Positions 35,814 to 49,600 of a DNA stretch of 64,000 nucleotides are shown piece by piece (position 1 is the first letter of the stretch; each line of letters opens with the position of its first letter). Source of the DNA: Penelope pileata (lineage: Eukaryota; Chordata; Aves; Galliformes; Cracidae). The position numbers and the translations under genes were made by a program. The DNA lies in assembly GCA_013396635.1 (NCBI GenBank), contig WBMW01002327.1, positions 310,915 through 374,914 of the forward strand. The letters are read 5' to 3'. Under the pieces are notes generated by a model. It searched no databases and was not told the origin of the DNA. It saw only the letters and a list, made by a program, of their open reading frames with translations.

Positions 35814-38800
35814 AGTTCTGTCTCATGCAGTGTGGCCTGAGTCCCGTTGTGGGCATCATGGAGTGGTAACAAACAATGACATTCCTTGATTCTGCTGCTT
35901 TGGGTTGCCCCACGTGCTTGGCCTTCTCATCTCCTTTTGCCATGGGGCCTCATCTCAGCCCGCTCGTAGTCTGGCTTGCAAAGCCTTGCTGGTGCTAACG
36001 CAGTCGTGAATCTTCTCCATCCCATCAGGACCTGATTGCCCTTCCAGGGAGTTCACTCCAGACCCGGTCGTCTCCCACAGCATGTAGGTCAAAGCAAGCA
36101 GCTCTCCATGACGAAGGTGGGAGCCTCCAGGATGTTGGAAAACAAACTGGATTTCTGGCCAGGCTGTAGAGTCTGTGACTGAACACAGGGTGGGTGACAG
36201 CATCATCGTTATTAGCACTGATCTTATGGAAAACAACTCACCCGAGATATCCCCCCAGCCCTGTTCTCCCAGATGCTCTGTGCACAGAAAGTCTCTGTGC
36301 ATACAGACCTGAACACGTAGCTTCTGCTACATACACAAACGCAGACACACACATGTGTATGTCTACCTACAAACCCATTTGTAGTGGCTGTGATGGGAGG
36401 GTGTCATGTCAGCTCTCACGTCACCTGCACAGGGAAAGGACAGTTTGTAAGTGTAACAGGGCCTCTCTTTTTACCTTTTCTTGCTAACTTTCCTATTTTC
36501 TGTTCACCTCCTGCCCACAATACCGGGGGATGCAGCCAGGGACCTCACCACCTAGAGCTGTTTTGGCTGAAGTCTTTGAAGTTTTGCGTCTGAACTCACT
36601 GCCATCAAGGCTTTCTTTGTTTTCCCTTGGCTAAACTACTGTGAAAACTTACATTTAGCAAGAGAAGAGCCCTAAAGACAGCATCCTCTGTGCTCAGGGA
36701 CAGAGATTAAGGCTCTCCCAAAAGCTGCATGTTGTGGAAGGAGGACCTGTTCTCCCAAGGCCAACAGCTGGCACAGCAGCTGCCTGCTGGGCTCCTCTCT
36801 TCCCATTTCCAGGATGCTCAGGTGCAGCTGGGGCTGTTTCAGGGCACATAAGGAGCTTTGCTAGGGAGCTTGCAAAGGAAGACTGCTCAGCGTGGGTGAC
36901 TGTATTTTTTCCCCTTTTATTTTTTTCTTTCTTCCTCCCCAGCCGGAGCCTTGGCACAACTTCTGGATCTCCTACGTCGCCATCTGATTGCAGCGCTTGC
37001 CTTGTGCGGCGCTTGGCACTCACTGAAGGACTTTTAGGCAGGGCTTTTTGCAAGTAACTGTGAAGTCTCTGCACGGTGTGAGCTCTGGAATTCACTCACA
37101 AGGTGATGATAACCCCAAAATCTGCTGCAAAACTGAGCCTGGTCTCATCTCCTGCGGGCAGCTTGTGGCAGCCTGAAGCTCAAGCAGGTGAGGCTGGCTG
37201 GGCTCAAGCCAGTGGGACGGGGAGGGATGTGAGGAAATGTGAGACTTTCTCCTAACTACTGGGAAAGGACTCAGCGAAGGAAGTAAATTACGATGCTCAA
37301 TTAACAGACCAAGGTAAATAGTGTATGCCCAGCTTTAGGCCAGCTGGAAGGGTGCAGGAGTCAATGGGAAGAGCCAGGTGATGTTTGGTAGGTGTTAATC
37401 CTGTGCTTTGTCTGCTAAATCTCTGCTGGGATGAGCAGGCACTGGTTGAGTGACCCTGGTTTTGGGATACTGCAAGCTTGGGAGAGCCTGATTGGGTTTA
37501 ATGCTCAAATTTCCCCAAAATGTGGTCCTTGCTTTTAAATAACAGCAGTAAAGCCATTCTACACTCCATGTATGAGGCTATGAGAAGTGGAGTGAACTAA
37601 TAAGTGTTATAGCTGAAACCTTAGGAACAAGCAATCCCATCTCCTGTCATCGGGATCCGGGGGGCTTCTGTGCCTGCCCCATTGTGGGGCAGTGCAGGAG
37701 AAGTGCTTCTGGGCCCAGGCTCTGCCAAGCCTCCCCTGCAGGCAGACTGTAGGTGAAAAACAAGCGGGTTTGTTCCGTGCCGAACATGCCCACGTCTTGT
37801 CACACAAATGTGCAGCGTGCATGAAAACAAAAAACAAGCTGCAGATGGACACCGGCAACCCGTCACTAAGCACAAGCCTCTAGATTCAAAATAAACAAAA
37901 TGCAGCAGCTAGCACCTTCTGAATGGAATCTGCAGAACCTCCATCACGGGTATTGTGGTGTCTTGATTGTCATCATCAGCCTGGGCTTGAGCAGAAGAGC
38001 GAGTGCTGGATGAAGTGCCCGGCTCTGGGATCACCAAGCTGCTCTCTTGCTCTGTGCTGGTGTTGAGGGTAATCCAACTTCATCAGCACATAAAACATTT
38101 GCTGAATGCATCACAAACTCCTGTGCTTGCTGTGGGCACCGTGGTGGTGTCTGAGTGCTGGAGAGGGACGAGGCCCATGGGGAATGGCAGAGGAGACGCC
38201 CTGTAAGCGTACCGAGCTCTGGGTAATTAACTGCAGAGCCCAGGTCTGTGTGCGTGCCCAGAGTAATCAACAGGAGTGAAGCACGTGTACTTCCAGCCTT
38301 ACGCACTGTGGGTAAGATAGAAATGTAGATGACCGTCAAATTGAATTACTTCTTTATTAGCAAGGCGCAGAGGCATTTCTACAGCTCTGTAATTAATTTT
38401 AATGGTGTGTACGAGTGTCTCCTATCAGAGTTTCAAGTGAGATGCTGCATCTGCGTCCCATAGGGAGGAACACAGCTGCTGATGTGTTAGGATGTAAAAA
38501 GCAAAGGTTTGGTGACCTGTTTTACTCTAACACTTTGTTTGAAGCTTTTGGAGCTGAGAGAAACAACAAAGCTCCTCCAGAGCATGTCCCAGTGCACCCA
38601 GGGGATGGATCTGGGACCTCTGCACTTTGACACGGAGCCCAGTATTTTATATCTAGCCAAAAAGAGACAGAGAATGGAATGTTTTCTCCTTTTCCATGAC
38701 ACACATCAGGGAGATGTGAGGACCTCGCAGACACTTGCGGTTACTCACCAGTCACCCCGCTGTGCTCAGCTGGGGCTCACGACCCTGTCCCTGCTCCTCC

Positions 38801-39367
38801 TGGTGCTGTGGAGCCTCCAGACATGCCAAGGAGTTTCTCAAGTGCATTAACATGAGAGCAAGTCGTAGCAGGCAGGGGAGAGGCCTTAGCAGGTCTGTCT
38901 TGTGTGCTGGTCTCAGAAAAACCTGGAGAAAGACAACAGCGGCTTGAGACCCATGGCTCCTGCTCCCTGAGGTGCCACCTGGAGATGCTCCAAGGCCTTC
39001 AGAGGATGAAAGTGTCTGAGGCTGAGCGTTGCTGTGGGAGTGATGTGTGTGTGAGTGCCACCGGGTCACCCCTGGGCTGGGCTGGGGAATGGGGAGCACT
39101 GAAATGGGGAGCAGGGGCAGAGCAGGGCAAGTCCCGTGCTCATCTGCCTGTGCCGTGAAACAGGAGGAATCCTTCTGCATGGCACCAAGTTGTTTATGTT
39201 TTGTGGTATTTTAACACAAACTGTTTTTAAAAGAACTAGGTGTTGAAGCACAAAGCACGGTTACGAAGTATAACCTTTACCACTGCTGGGAAAATATTTA
39301 CCCTGTTTTTGTTTGCTGATGAAAGACCATCTAGTGGTATAAGGGAAAAAAAAAATAAGAAAGAAAA

Positions 39368-39368
39368 N
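39368..39368. other. Single unresolved base (N)
   Basis: A lone N after an A-rich run (aaaaaaaaataagaaagaaaa), probably a homopolymer sequencing ambiguity and not a scaffold join. Confidence 0.9.
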
Positions 39369-42300
39369 GCGACAGAAATGTGGCTTTGTGTGCATTCTGT
39401 GTTGCATTATTATTCACTAAGCCCTAAACCACAAAAGCTCCTCCGGGAAGGTTCATTATCGCATTAAGCACCAGGTAGGGAGGGGATGCCTGCCTGGCAG
39501 CAGCAGACGGTCTTTCACGTTGTTTGGGTTTGTCCCCCTCCCTTTTGGGGCTGTAGAAAACAGTTCAAGGTGTGGTTGCATGGAAGAAAAAAAAAATAAC
39601 CCAAAACCAAACCAAGAAGGCAGCAAGTGAGCACAGGGCAAGGTGCAGAGCAAGGCTTGTGAGAGCTCCATGTGGCACCCGCTCAGCATCGCCCCGGGCA
39701 CCTCTGTCTGCCCGCTGCAGGGAGCAGGGACACGGGGGTGTTTTCTCCCCAAATTGCTGAATTGTGATGGCTCAGCTTGGGGGTGCCCCACTGAGCCAGC
39801 AGTGAAAAAAGAGCTGGGATTTTGGGGAAAAAAAAAAAAGCACAAGGTGGGTTTCAGGTGAATGGCAGGGGATGCTTGCTGATACCATCCCGGCAATCAG
39901 AGCTTTATATAAACCTCTCCAAAAGAAGTGTAGGCCGTGTTCTCAGAGAGATAATTCATCGTTCTCTCCCAAAAATCATAAGGTATTAAAGCACAGTTAT
40001 TCTGCTTAGTTCACCTGGATTTGGAAACTAGAATCCCTGCAGCTGAGTCCCTGCGTGGATTGTGCTCGTGGGTTTGAAAACCCCATTCTCCATGCAAGGG
40101 AATTCCACGGCTTCAGCAGTGACTGCCTCCCCAATTTGTGCCTTGAAAAAAAAAGCAAGGATACATCACTCGCGCGTTACATTTTATTGATGTTACTGTA
40201 AAAATACATATTTGCTTGCATTCCTAATTGGGGAAGCACAGATGGCAGTGGCTTCTGTCGGAGCGATATGCTCTTTAAAATATCTGCTAACATTACAGCA
40301 GCGTGCAGTCATTAAAATGACTGTCTGCGCGCCCGTACGCGACAGGAGCTTCGTGCTGGGGAAAACAAGTTTCTCTCTGTTTTAGGGGGGGAGGCCTGGG
40401 TTAACCCTTGCATGTGCACGTGTGCAGTGCACAGGGGTGAGCCCAGAAGGTTTGGGAGCACCGCTCTGAGCAAAAGAAAAGGATGAGCAAGGCGGCATGG
40501 GCTGCAGATAGCTCCTCTTCTTCAGAAGAGCCCTTTCGTTCCCTCTTCCCAAACCAAGCTGTCACGAGCAACTGCAGAGCAAGTGAGCAGCACTTTGCAG
40601 AGCGCCTGCAATGTGTTGGCAGCCAGCAGCCAGAGCGCGCCAGGAGCTGGGGGTGCTCTCAGCAAATTGCATTTACGAGCAGCTTTGCTCAGGAAGCCGC
40701 CGCGGGCGGGTATCCTGTGCTCTGTGGCATGCTCCTGTCCCAAAGAGCGTGTTTTTGGACCAAGGAGATTTTTGGCCGATGCCAGCAATGCTCTCCTACC
40801 CCCTCAACTCTCCATGGTCTGAGCGGTAAAGGTGCTGTAGGATGGTGTATGATGGCTGTGGGGTCACTGTGTGGTTCTAATGGCAGGCTTGCCCTCTGGT
40901 CAGCCATAGAAGGACTGCGAACGCCATGGATATAAATGCGTCTTACCGTTCAACACAAAATGGGATTTACTAGCCAGGTGGATCCCCCCTCTCTTCTATT
41001 TGGGGGTTGAACTTAGTGGAGAGGGGGAGAGGTTTGGAGGATTCAGAGGGCAAGAAGAAAAGGCATTTCAAGCCCTAGGGCAGGGTTACCCTGATGGCAG
41101 CACACCTGGATGCTTGGTTTTGGAGGAGGGAGCGTTTTTGGTGGGGATGTGGTGTTCTGCGAGGGGGGTGAGGAGGGCTCAGTCTGGTGGTGCCCGGTGC
41201 CTGAGCCCCAGCAGCGTGCATCGCCCCGCAGGGCTGCTCCGTCTTTGAAGTCAATAGCAAAATTATCCTCCCCTTTAATGCACTTTGCATTGGGCCTTTC
41301 AAGTCACGTGAAAGACACCCGTGTTATTAAACCACCGGCAGCAGAACGCTCTGTCGGTTACATCGGCTTTTATTTTTTAATGGCAGTGGTAGGTTTAGCC
41401 TTGGGCACTATCTGAGGCTCATAAATAACGTATGTCGAGTGTAACACACCTACTGAAGAGCCACAGAAGACAGAGGACTTGGCTGTTTATCTCCCTGCAT
41501 TTTTCAGTAACGAGCTGCTCGTACCTTAGGAGGGGTGGATGTCCTCTAGCATTCATTAATAAAGCATCCTCAAACAGCCAGCCTTCTCCTTGATCGTGCA
41601 GGGCTAATGCGATAAATATCTTCTTTCCACGCTCTCCTGACAACTGAAAGACAGGAATGCAGTCTAACTTAAAACAGCAGTCATGCAAGGGTATTACAGA
41701 TTTCACAGCGCGGCAAAGGCAGGGCTTCCCATTCGGGGAGGGCGAGGTGTCTGGTGGGCAGCAGCTCTGCAGCAAGGTGTGCCTGCTGTAGGGTGCCTGG
41801 GGACGTCATCCCGAAACGCTGCTCCAAAGAGGGTTTGTTTTGAAGGTATTTGACCCCTTAAAAGGAGGGGAAAAAAGTGAGTCAGCTGTGAAAGGGAATT
41901 GAATAACTGTATTCCATCCATAAATATTTGCTTCTGCTCCCAGGTGGCTGATTCCTCTGGTTTGCCTCTTAAAAGAGGAATGCCCATGGGACACTCCGGT
42001 TAAAGCTGTCCTGCTGCTCAGGCTTGTTAATGCCTGGAGCTGGAGGGGCCGTAACCACGTTCCCATGGCTGCAAGCATGCCCCTGCACTGCCCTGGCACA
42101 GGCAGCTTTGGATTTGCAGAGGAATTTGACAATCTTGGGTGACTCTTACTTCTTAGGAGACGATGCATTCCTAGTGGTCTCCTTTTGCAACCTGGCTCCC
42201 TCTCCCCTCCGTTCCCTGCTGTCCTTCCCAGCTGAGCAGGGACCTCAGCGGTCCCTCCACCTCTCATTCCTGAAACCAACGCGCCCATAAAGCAGAGAGC

Positions 42301-43776
42301 TGGGCTGTTCAGCCTGTGCTTTTCTCGCTGCAGACTGAGGTTCAGGTAGCCAAGGGACAGACCTTTTTCAGCAGCAGCCCCAGAACAAAAAAGAAAGGCG
42401 TTAAAGTCATTGCTGAAGATTTGGGGTTTTGCTCTGCTAACCACAAATGCAACTGGAACCAGCCCGGTAGGATACAGTTGCAGCGCGAGCGGGCAGGTGT
42501 TAAATAGCACACCCGGGGCTCCAGCATCCTCCAGCTCGGCAGCTTTGAGGTGGTTTCTCACTAATAGGCCCAGACTTCGTTTTCAGCTTTGAGGAGCCTG
42601 GGCTGATGCTCGCTGAGCCCCCCTGCCCCCAGGGCTAGAAGCCACAAGAATTTAAAGCCTGGGAGGCTCAGAGCGTCCCACAAAGCCGTGTCCCAAACAG
42701 CTCTGCTCCAAGCAGGTCCTGAAAGCAGCTTTCCCCTCCCTTGCACGTGGGCAGAAACCCCCAAAACCTGATCATGTCAATTTGTGTGAAAATGCCTCTC
42801 TCACGTTGAGCACTGTCCATGCAAACTGTTGAACAGGAATTTGACGTACAAAGTGTGCCACGGGTTGGTTTTACAGGGCTCGAGACGGCTGCTTGCAGAA
42901 CAGGGTTTCTGTAGCCCACAGAGGTGGGCAGGGGAGCAGGAACGCTCCGGATCTCCTCTGCAAGAAAACGGGACAGCCAGGCAGCTCCTGGCCTCGGCAA
43001 AGCAGAAACGAAAAACTTGGAGCAGGGAATGTGATCTTGTGAATGGGGCAGGTGGGGAGAGGAGAGGCCCAGGTGGGTCCCTGCATCCCCCAGCACATCT
43101 GGAGGCCACAGCTGGAGAGCGGGGCTGCAGCTTGCAGCAAAACCAAGCTCGTAAAACGCCGTGGCTGGGGAAGGGGCGGCTGTTTTGCGGGGGCTGTCAG
43201 CATCGCGTTTTAGCTTTGGTGTATTTTATTTTCCTTTTTTATAGAACTCAAAGCTGAGAATGGGGTTTTATCAAAATGTCCCTTCTTGCACACCTGGTAG
43301 GAGGGGGAAGAGAGATTTTTTTACCTGCAGAGCATAAAGGAATTAAAGCATCTCTGCAGATCCTAAAAACCTTATTACTCCAGCATTTGCTCAGAAGCCA
43401 AGGATGAGCAGAGTATAATTTTAAAGCCTTCATTCTGTGCCTTTGAAACAAACACTCTCTTCCTTCTGATAAATGATTAAAGTACCAGCAATTTATTTTT
43501 TAAAGGAGAAGATCACAGGAATTGCAGAGCTCTGCACCCAGACTGGGATCTAAATTGGCCCTTGCTGAGGTCGTGCTGCTCTGCTCTAATAACTGCATCC
43601 TTCCCAGCGTAGTAGCACAGGAAACGAAAGGGTATTGCCCTGAAGTAATGTATGCAGTGACAATGAAATCGTAGCTACAGTTAAGCTTTTCAGCGTGCTT
43701 GACACAGCCCATTTCCAGCATCGTGACATTTTGTGACATTGGGGCCAGTTACAGCCAGTTTGGGTTTTCAGGGTTT

Positions 43777-43790
43777 TGTGTGTGTGTGTG
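43777..43790. repeat. (TG)7 microsatellite
   Basis: Seven uninterrupted TG dinucleotides. Nothing links it to a gene. Confidence 0.95.
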
Positions 43791-46625
43791 CTTTGGCTCT
43801 TAAAAAAGTCATTACAACAAATGCTATGGACAAACTTGAAGGTGTAAGATTTTATTCTTCCTCTGCCACCACAGATAATGAAGTTTTATCAACTCCCTTT
43901 TATTACAGTAATCTAAAACTGTATCCTGTAATAGGATCGTAAACATTTAATGCAACTCAATGCTGTACGGATTAAAAAAAATGGCAAGATAGAGGCTTAA
44001 GGGTGGACAAATGGATCAGAGAACAAAAGGAAACCTAAGCAGCTCAGGTGTCCCCAGCCCGGAGCCTCAGCAAGCCGTGTCCCACGCTGCATTACGGGAG
44101 GTCCCGGGCACTTTGCTCTGCCTTCCTACCCGGGTGGGAATCTCGCAGGCTCTAAAACCAGCGATGGGCCACAGCCCTGCACCACCCATCCCTCTGTCCT
44201 CGTCTCCCTGCCCAAAGCCCCCCAGCCCTGAGGATTTCGCCCTGGGCTTAAACACGTATCCAAAGCGTCGTGCTGAAGTGCAGCCCTCCTCTCTGTGATG
44301 TTTTCTACAGTTTCAACGCTCTCTGGTGTGCTCTGCGGGGACTTTGACTGCCTTGTCTCAGTGCTTACTTAAAAGAAGGGGATGTTAATTACTCTGACAC
44401 CGCGAGAAGCAGCAGCACTGCCTAACTGACATTCACCGGTGTGTTTCAAAGAGCAGATGTATATTGCTATAGCATGGCAGTTGCATTAAGCCCGTGCAAT
44501 AACAATAGGAAAAACTGATAATAAACATCAAAATCATCTGCCTTTCACCACAGAAAAAGAAAGCTAAAGCGCAGTGGAAAGTTTCAGCTTTTGTTTTGTC
44601 AATTACCCCTCTCTTTTCTGCTCTACAAACATGTTGGTGGGGGAAGTTTTCCGGCTGGAGGAGGCAGCAAGCAGCCCACATGCCCCATCATTCTGCTCTG
44701 CGAGGGGCTCTCGCTTTGCTGGGATGCACTCCTGAGGGTGGCAAAGAGCTCGGGAGGGATGGGGACGCAGCACTTAGGATGCCGCACACATTCCCGCAGA
44801 TTTCTGCAAACACATGCAACTGCACGGTGCAATGTGTTATTGTCTGCTCTTGGCCTGTCCTAAATGCATGCCTAAAAATCTCTCTCATTAGCTCATGGTA
44901 GCCAGCTTGTTGTAAATGACAAGGTGCGTTCCCTAGCTGCTGTTAAGTACCCTAACAACTGCCTCTGCTGTGCCAGATTTGGCTGAGAGCATCCGAAAGC
45001 AAATGCACACGTGGAGGCAGCAGATTATAGATCACTCTGGTTTTCTTTTTGGGCAAACACAAAAATGGCCAGAAGCCACGCAGCTCCTGCTGCCTTCCAC
45101 GTAGAGTTGGGTATCGCTGATGCTCGGCGATGTGAGCCTTGGTTTGTGCTGAGAAAAAACTCATCCAGAATGCCCCCAGGTTTGTGACACTGCCCTTGGC
45201 TCCATTCATTAAAAACAAGAAATCATTGGCTCTTGAGTGCTGCTACCTCTGAACAAGGAACCTGGCCATAATAAGGCAAATAAAGCTATTCCTTAATCAT
45301 TCTGCACCTGTTTTCCCTTCACAGAGCCTTTGCTGGGCACTTCTCCTTCTTTCTGTCCACTTTGCAGTCTGTTGCTTTGCCTGCAGCTATGGACTAATAG
45401 CAAGAATGCTGATTAAAAGCAGCCAAATTTTTTCCATCTTTTTTTTTTTTTCAGCAGAAAGCATGAAGTTTAACTAAAAAATACAGACAGTGAGGTAATT
45501 TCCATTCAGTGTGCTCCTTTCTTCCTTAAGAAAACGAAAGACCCCAAATCCTGAAATACATTTCCAAAGGTAGAAAACCTAAGTTTGGGGTAAACATTTT
45601 TCAGGTTTGGTTCTCAAAAATGGAAACCAAAATGGAAAAAAAAGTTTGGGGTTTTGATGGAAAACGTACCACCGAATTGCATATTTTTCTATCCACTGAG
45701 GTTAATTGAAAAGGATGAGTCTTCAGGCAGTATGAGCTTGTATGGCTGGCGTTTTTTTTCCACATTTCTCCTATTCTGAACGAACAGTACCAACAAAGTT
45801 ATAGTAGTTTGTACTAAATTCTACCTTTCCCCTGTTTTTTGGACTTAGCATGCATGGTGTATGTTGTGGCCCAAAAGGAATAACATGACATTGAGAGCAA
45901 CATGATGTAAATTTCGTTTCATCTACACAGCTTTCATTTCAGCAATCCTGTAGGTGGGCTTCCCCCCCTCTTTGTTTTAGGGAAAATGGGGAACATCGTT
46001 GTGAAAAGGGAAGCTTCAAAAATAATGCGTGAGCTGGAAGCGTGAGAGCATAAATTATCGGAGCCAACTTTCAAAATCTACATTTGCAAGTGTTACAATC
46101 AGACACGATTTAGAAAGTAAACTGTAGTAGTTTTAAGATAAATGGCTCCCCAGAGGAAAGCAATAAATAGTACAGCCACACGCTTACTACGCCTCGGCTG
46201 TGTATTTCCATTATTTATGAAAAGGTAGAAAGCAAGCTACAATTCCACAAAGCCCTTTGATCAGTGTATTTCTCAAATACCTTTAAAAATAAATTAAAAA
46301 AAATACAAAAAAAAAAAACAGAAAAGTAATTGAAAGACTGGAATTCGTCTATGGATTTTAAATATGCATGAAAGGAAAAAAAAATTGGGATGAGTACACA
46401 ATTTCCCTTGAAACCTCTCCTTGATATGAATGATACTGCAAAAATGATTAAACCACTGGATATCAACTCTCTTTCTGTATCTTATGCTGCTTTTTCTGAC
46501 TCTGGCATCTATCGCTTCTTCTGTGTATGGATTGTAATGTCTTTGAGCCTTCTTGTTCTCTGATGGCCATGGGAGAGTTAAAGCAAATATTAGGTACGGA
46601 TAGTACTGAGGTGTATGTATGGGAA

Positions 46626-46690
46626 TTCAGGTTGGAAGGGATGCTTCTGGAGCTCGTCTAATCCAACCTCTTGGTCAAGACAGGGCGAAC
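46626..46690 (-). repeat. Short CR1-like fragment, minus orientation
   Basis: It reads 'aggttggaagggatgcttct' and 'ggagctcgtctaatccaacc' followed by 'tcttggtcaagacagggc', the reverse complement of a CR1 3' end of the subfamily ending in 'ggttggactagatgacctcc'. Only about 65 bp is recognisable. An open frame starting inside it (46,671-46,916, plus) is probably fortuitous. Confidence 0.7.
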
Positions 46691-49600
46691 TGCAAATGAA
46701 GATATTGGTTTAAGTGTTATGTTGGATGGGGACCCAAACCTGAAAATTGAAAGGAAAAAGTCTACGTCTTTCACTCGGATGAAAGGAAGGCTGAAAGTCC
46801 AGGAAAAAAAATATTTGCCCTTCTTACTAATAGTTACTAAAGTGAAAAACAAGCAGTTGTCTCACGACAGAAACAGAGCTGGTGAAACCATGGAAATACT
46901 GGTTGTGACTCTATAAACAGTTTTTCACTGAGAGCACTGTTAAAACTGGCTCTTGGGATTTCCTCGCAGAGCACACTTCACCTATAAGAAGTGTCTGGAT
47001 TGCACGTCTAGACTGGGTGTCTGGATTTCGGTGCGTATTTTGAGACATCTCGTTGGAGGTGTGGGAAATCAGAAGGCTGTTAGCCCATGACGTTTTCCAG
47101 GATTTCATTATCTTGAAGTTCCTCATTTCATACCAAATCCTCAGCGAACAGTATACTTACATAAACACATAGTCAAGTACGGAGTACATGATCAGTCTTT
47201 ACCCAGCAGCGTTGTAACCTTATTGCAACACTTCCATCTGTGTGATCTCAGGGAACTGTATTCATTGATGACCTTGAAGGTTCTCCATGTTTTCTCTCTC
47301 TGATGGATTTCTCAGAATCCAGACCTTCAAAGGTGTCCGTGTGAATTTGCAAAGGGCTCCTGTTTCAGAAGTGCCCTCGAATAATTTGCTGCTACATAGG
47401 AAAGACGACTGTTTCTGTTGCTGCAGATGTATTGCTCAGTATTAATATAAAGTGGAAGGAAGCGTAGTAACATACCAACCTCACAGTTTATGGTTCAGAG
47501 AAGAAGTCTCAACAGGATGCACTGGAGTAGATGTGATGCCCAGTTTTAGGAAGTCAAATGTTAGTAAGATCAAGGTGGTACATCAGGACAGAACGCTTAG
47601 TATGGGCCTGGGAATTTGCAAAGCAGAGACACCACACTATAACTGACATCCAAACAGGACTGGGCTTCCAGAACAATGATCTGGTAGCATGGCAGAGCAC
47701 AGGGACTCTGTTTTGGAACATGTCTGTAAAATTGCACAACTGAAATAGGTCCTGTGTGTCTGTAAACACGTAGCCTACTCTTGTGTCTACACACTGAGAG
47801 CTGGAGCATCTCATCCCTCTTTGCAGATCCTGAATAAGGAAATTCTCCAGAGGGTAATGGGTTGGGTCTTCTTTCAGAACTTGCATTGAAAATTGAAATT
47901 TGAAAGCCAAACAATTTCAGGTTCATCTGTGTAAACAATTATCTCCCACAGGGATCCCACTGTATAGAGACATATCTAGTCTGAATAAGGAAAAGAATAT
48001 TCAAATGGAAGCCAGCAGAGCAAGTCCATCATTTGTGTGGGCATGAATCAAGGTGGGCATTCACCCATATTGTCACAACCCCTGATTTCCTTAGGCCCTG
48101 ATATCCTAACCCCTGATATCCTGAAAATCTCTGGATTCTTTATTGAACGTCCTTCCTCGTTGCCTACTTTTTAACATACAAAGCAATTCATTTACAAATC
48201 ATTTTGATGTAGCAGAGTTTTGTATACCTGAGATCACGGCTACAATTTAAGCAGGGAGGATCAACAACCAACGTGTAGCTGTGGGCCACGTATGCAGCAG
48301 CTTAGTTTCGTTTTAGTAATGTCTTCACTGCAGAAGGAAAGCATGGGGGAGATACCTGCTGCTTCACATCAGTGTTCAGAGTGACTCCCTGCCCCATGGA
48401 GGCAGAGAGGTGTCCCCTCCATCCCAATGCCTCTGTGAGGTGGTGACATCTGGGGACAAATGGGCTCCATATTCTCCAAGCAACCACCTCATCCTCTGTC
48501 CATGAGACTGCGTGCTTTAGCTGGGAAGAAACTGTAACTCAGGCAAGCCTAGAAAACAAATGGAGATGCAGTAATGGATGACTCTATTGAAGGCTTCTGG
48601 TACAACAGTGCTGAGATGTGGCTTTCCCTCCAGCTCCTTCCCTGCTGCTCCCAAATGCATTGTCAGACAGGGTATCTCACAGGGTATCATCTCATCCTCA
48701 CAAATAGTATTGTACAGCCATCAGCTGAGCAGTTTCAGCTTCCTAACCAAGACTTGTCCCTCGCTGGCCCCCCATGAAAAGCTGATGCCTCAGAACTGAG
48801 TCTTGATAAGGGCTGATTCAAACGAGTTGGACTTGGAAAGTCAAGGGAGGATCTTCTCCCTTAGAGTATTTATGCTGGGCATGTGGCAATGAGTGGCTCT
48901 AACAGTTCTGGCTAGTTCCCTCAAACGTCACTCTGATCCACAGCCCAGGATGCAGCCTGTCCTGAGGTCAGGGCATGGTTTTCGAGGCTGAAGCATTACA
49001 GGAAATGTGGAACAACACCGTGGCCTCTATTCATCTTAGAGAGGTTGCTGTTGCATGTTGACTTCAACTTATTAATTAACGGGCTATTAAACATCACTGA
49101 ATAATCTTGTAACTTCACCAAGTTCCTCTAAAGCAAGGCAAGGTGATGCTTGGCTCACCTGGAGAAATTAAAATTGAAAATGTAAAATGAAGTCAGAGTA
49201 TTAGTCTCTGTTGGCAGTCTCCATAAATAATTATTTGAAAGATGAGCGTAGCTCGCCTATCCTCGAAAACCCTTGTGAGAAGACTGGAGTGGGTGAGCGT
49301 TCAGAAGAGGTGAGCACAGTTCACCCCAGTTCCTTTTTCCCTGGAGGCTGAGGCACCTTAGTGGCACAGGCAGGGAGAAAAGTGCATGGCTGAAGCTGCT
49401 TAGCGTTAAAAGAATTCCTCCCTGTTTAACAGCTGAAGCTGCTCTTTACTGCCTGGAAACGGTGATAAGAAGCAGGACAGTGCTTTAGAGATACCATGCC
49501 TTAAATTTTGAATAATGTACTCCCATGATGTTTAAAACAGCTAAAGTGCAAAGCGAGCAGGCAGGCATAAAAGGGCACACTGGTTACATAAAGTATCGTA

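Larger units (their letters stand above)
35814..46625. other. Intergenic DNA, no gene recognised
   Basis: About 10.8 kb without a recognisable gene or CR1 end. Open frames up to 251 codons (41,806-42,561, minus) lie in GC-richer patches and overlap frames on the other strand; none shows a known motif. The stretch includes a TG microsatellite at 43,777-43,790, a single unresolved base at 39,368, and an 8-bp inverted repeat at 40,306-40,323 inside an AT-rich block. Confidence 0.6.

Noticed and set aside
41806..42561. 251-codon minus-strand frame in the intergenic region
   Set aside because: It lies in a GC-richer patch, overlaps several frames on the other strand, and shows no motif or splice context. 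Kept as chance unless conservation says otherwise.
46671..46916. Charged 81-codon plus-strand frame
   Set aside because: It begins within a CR1 fragment and continues into unremarkable DNA, and no homologue is recognised.
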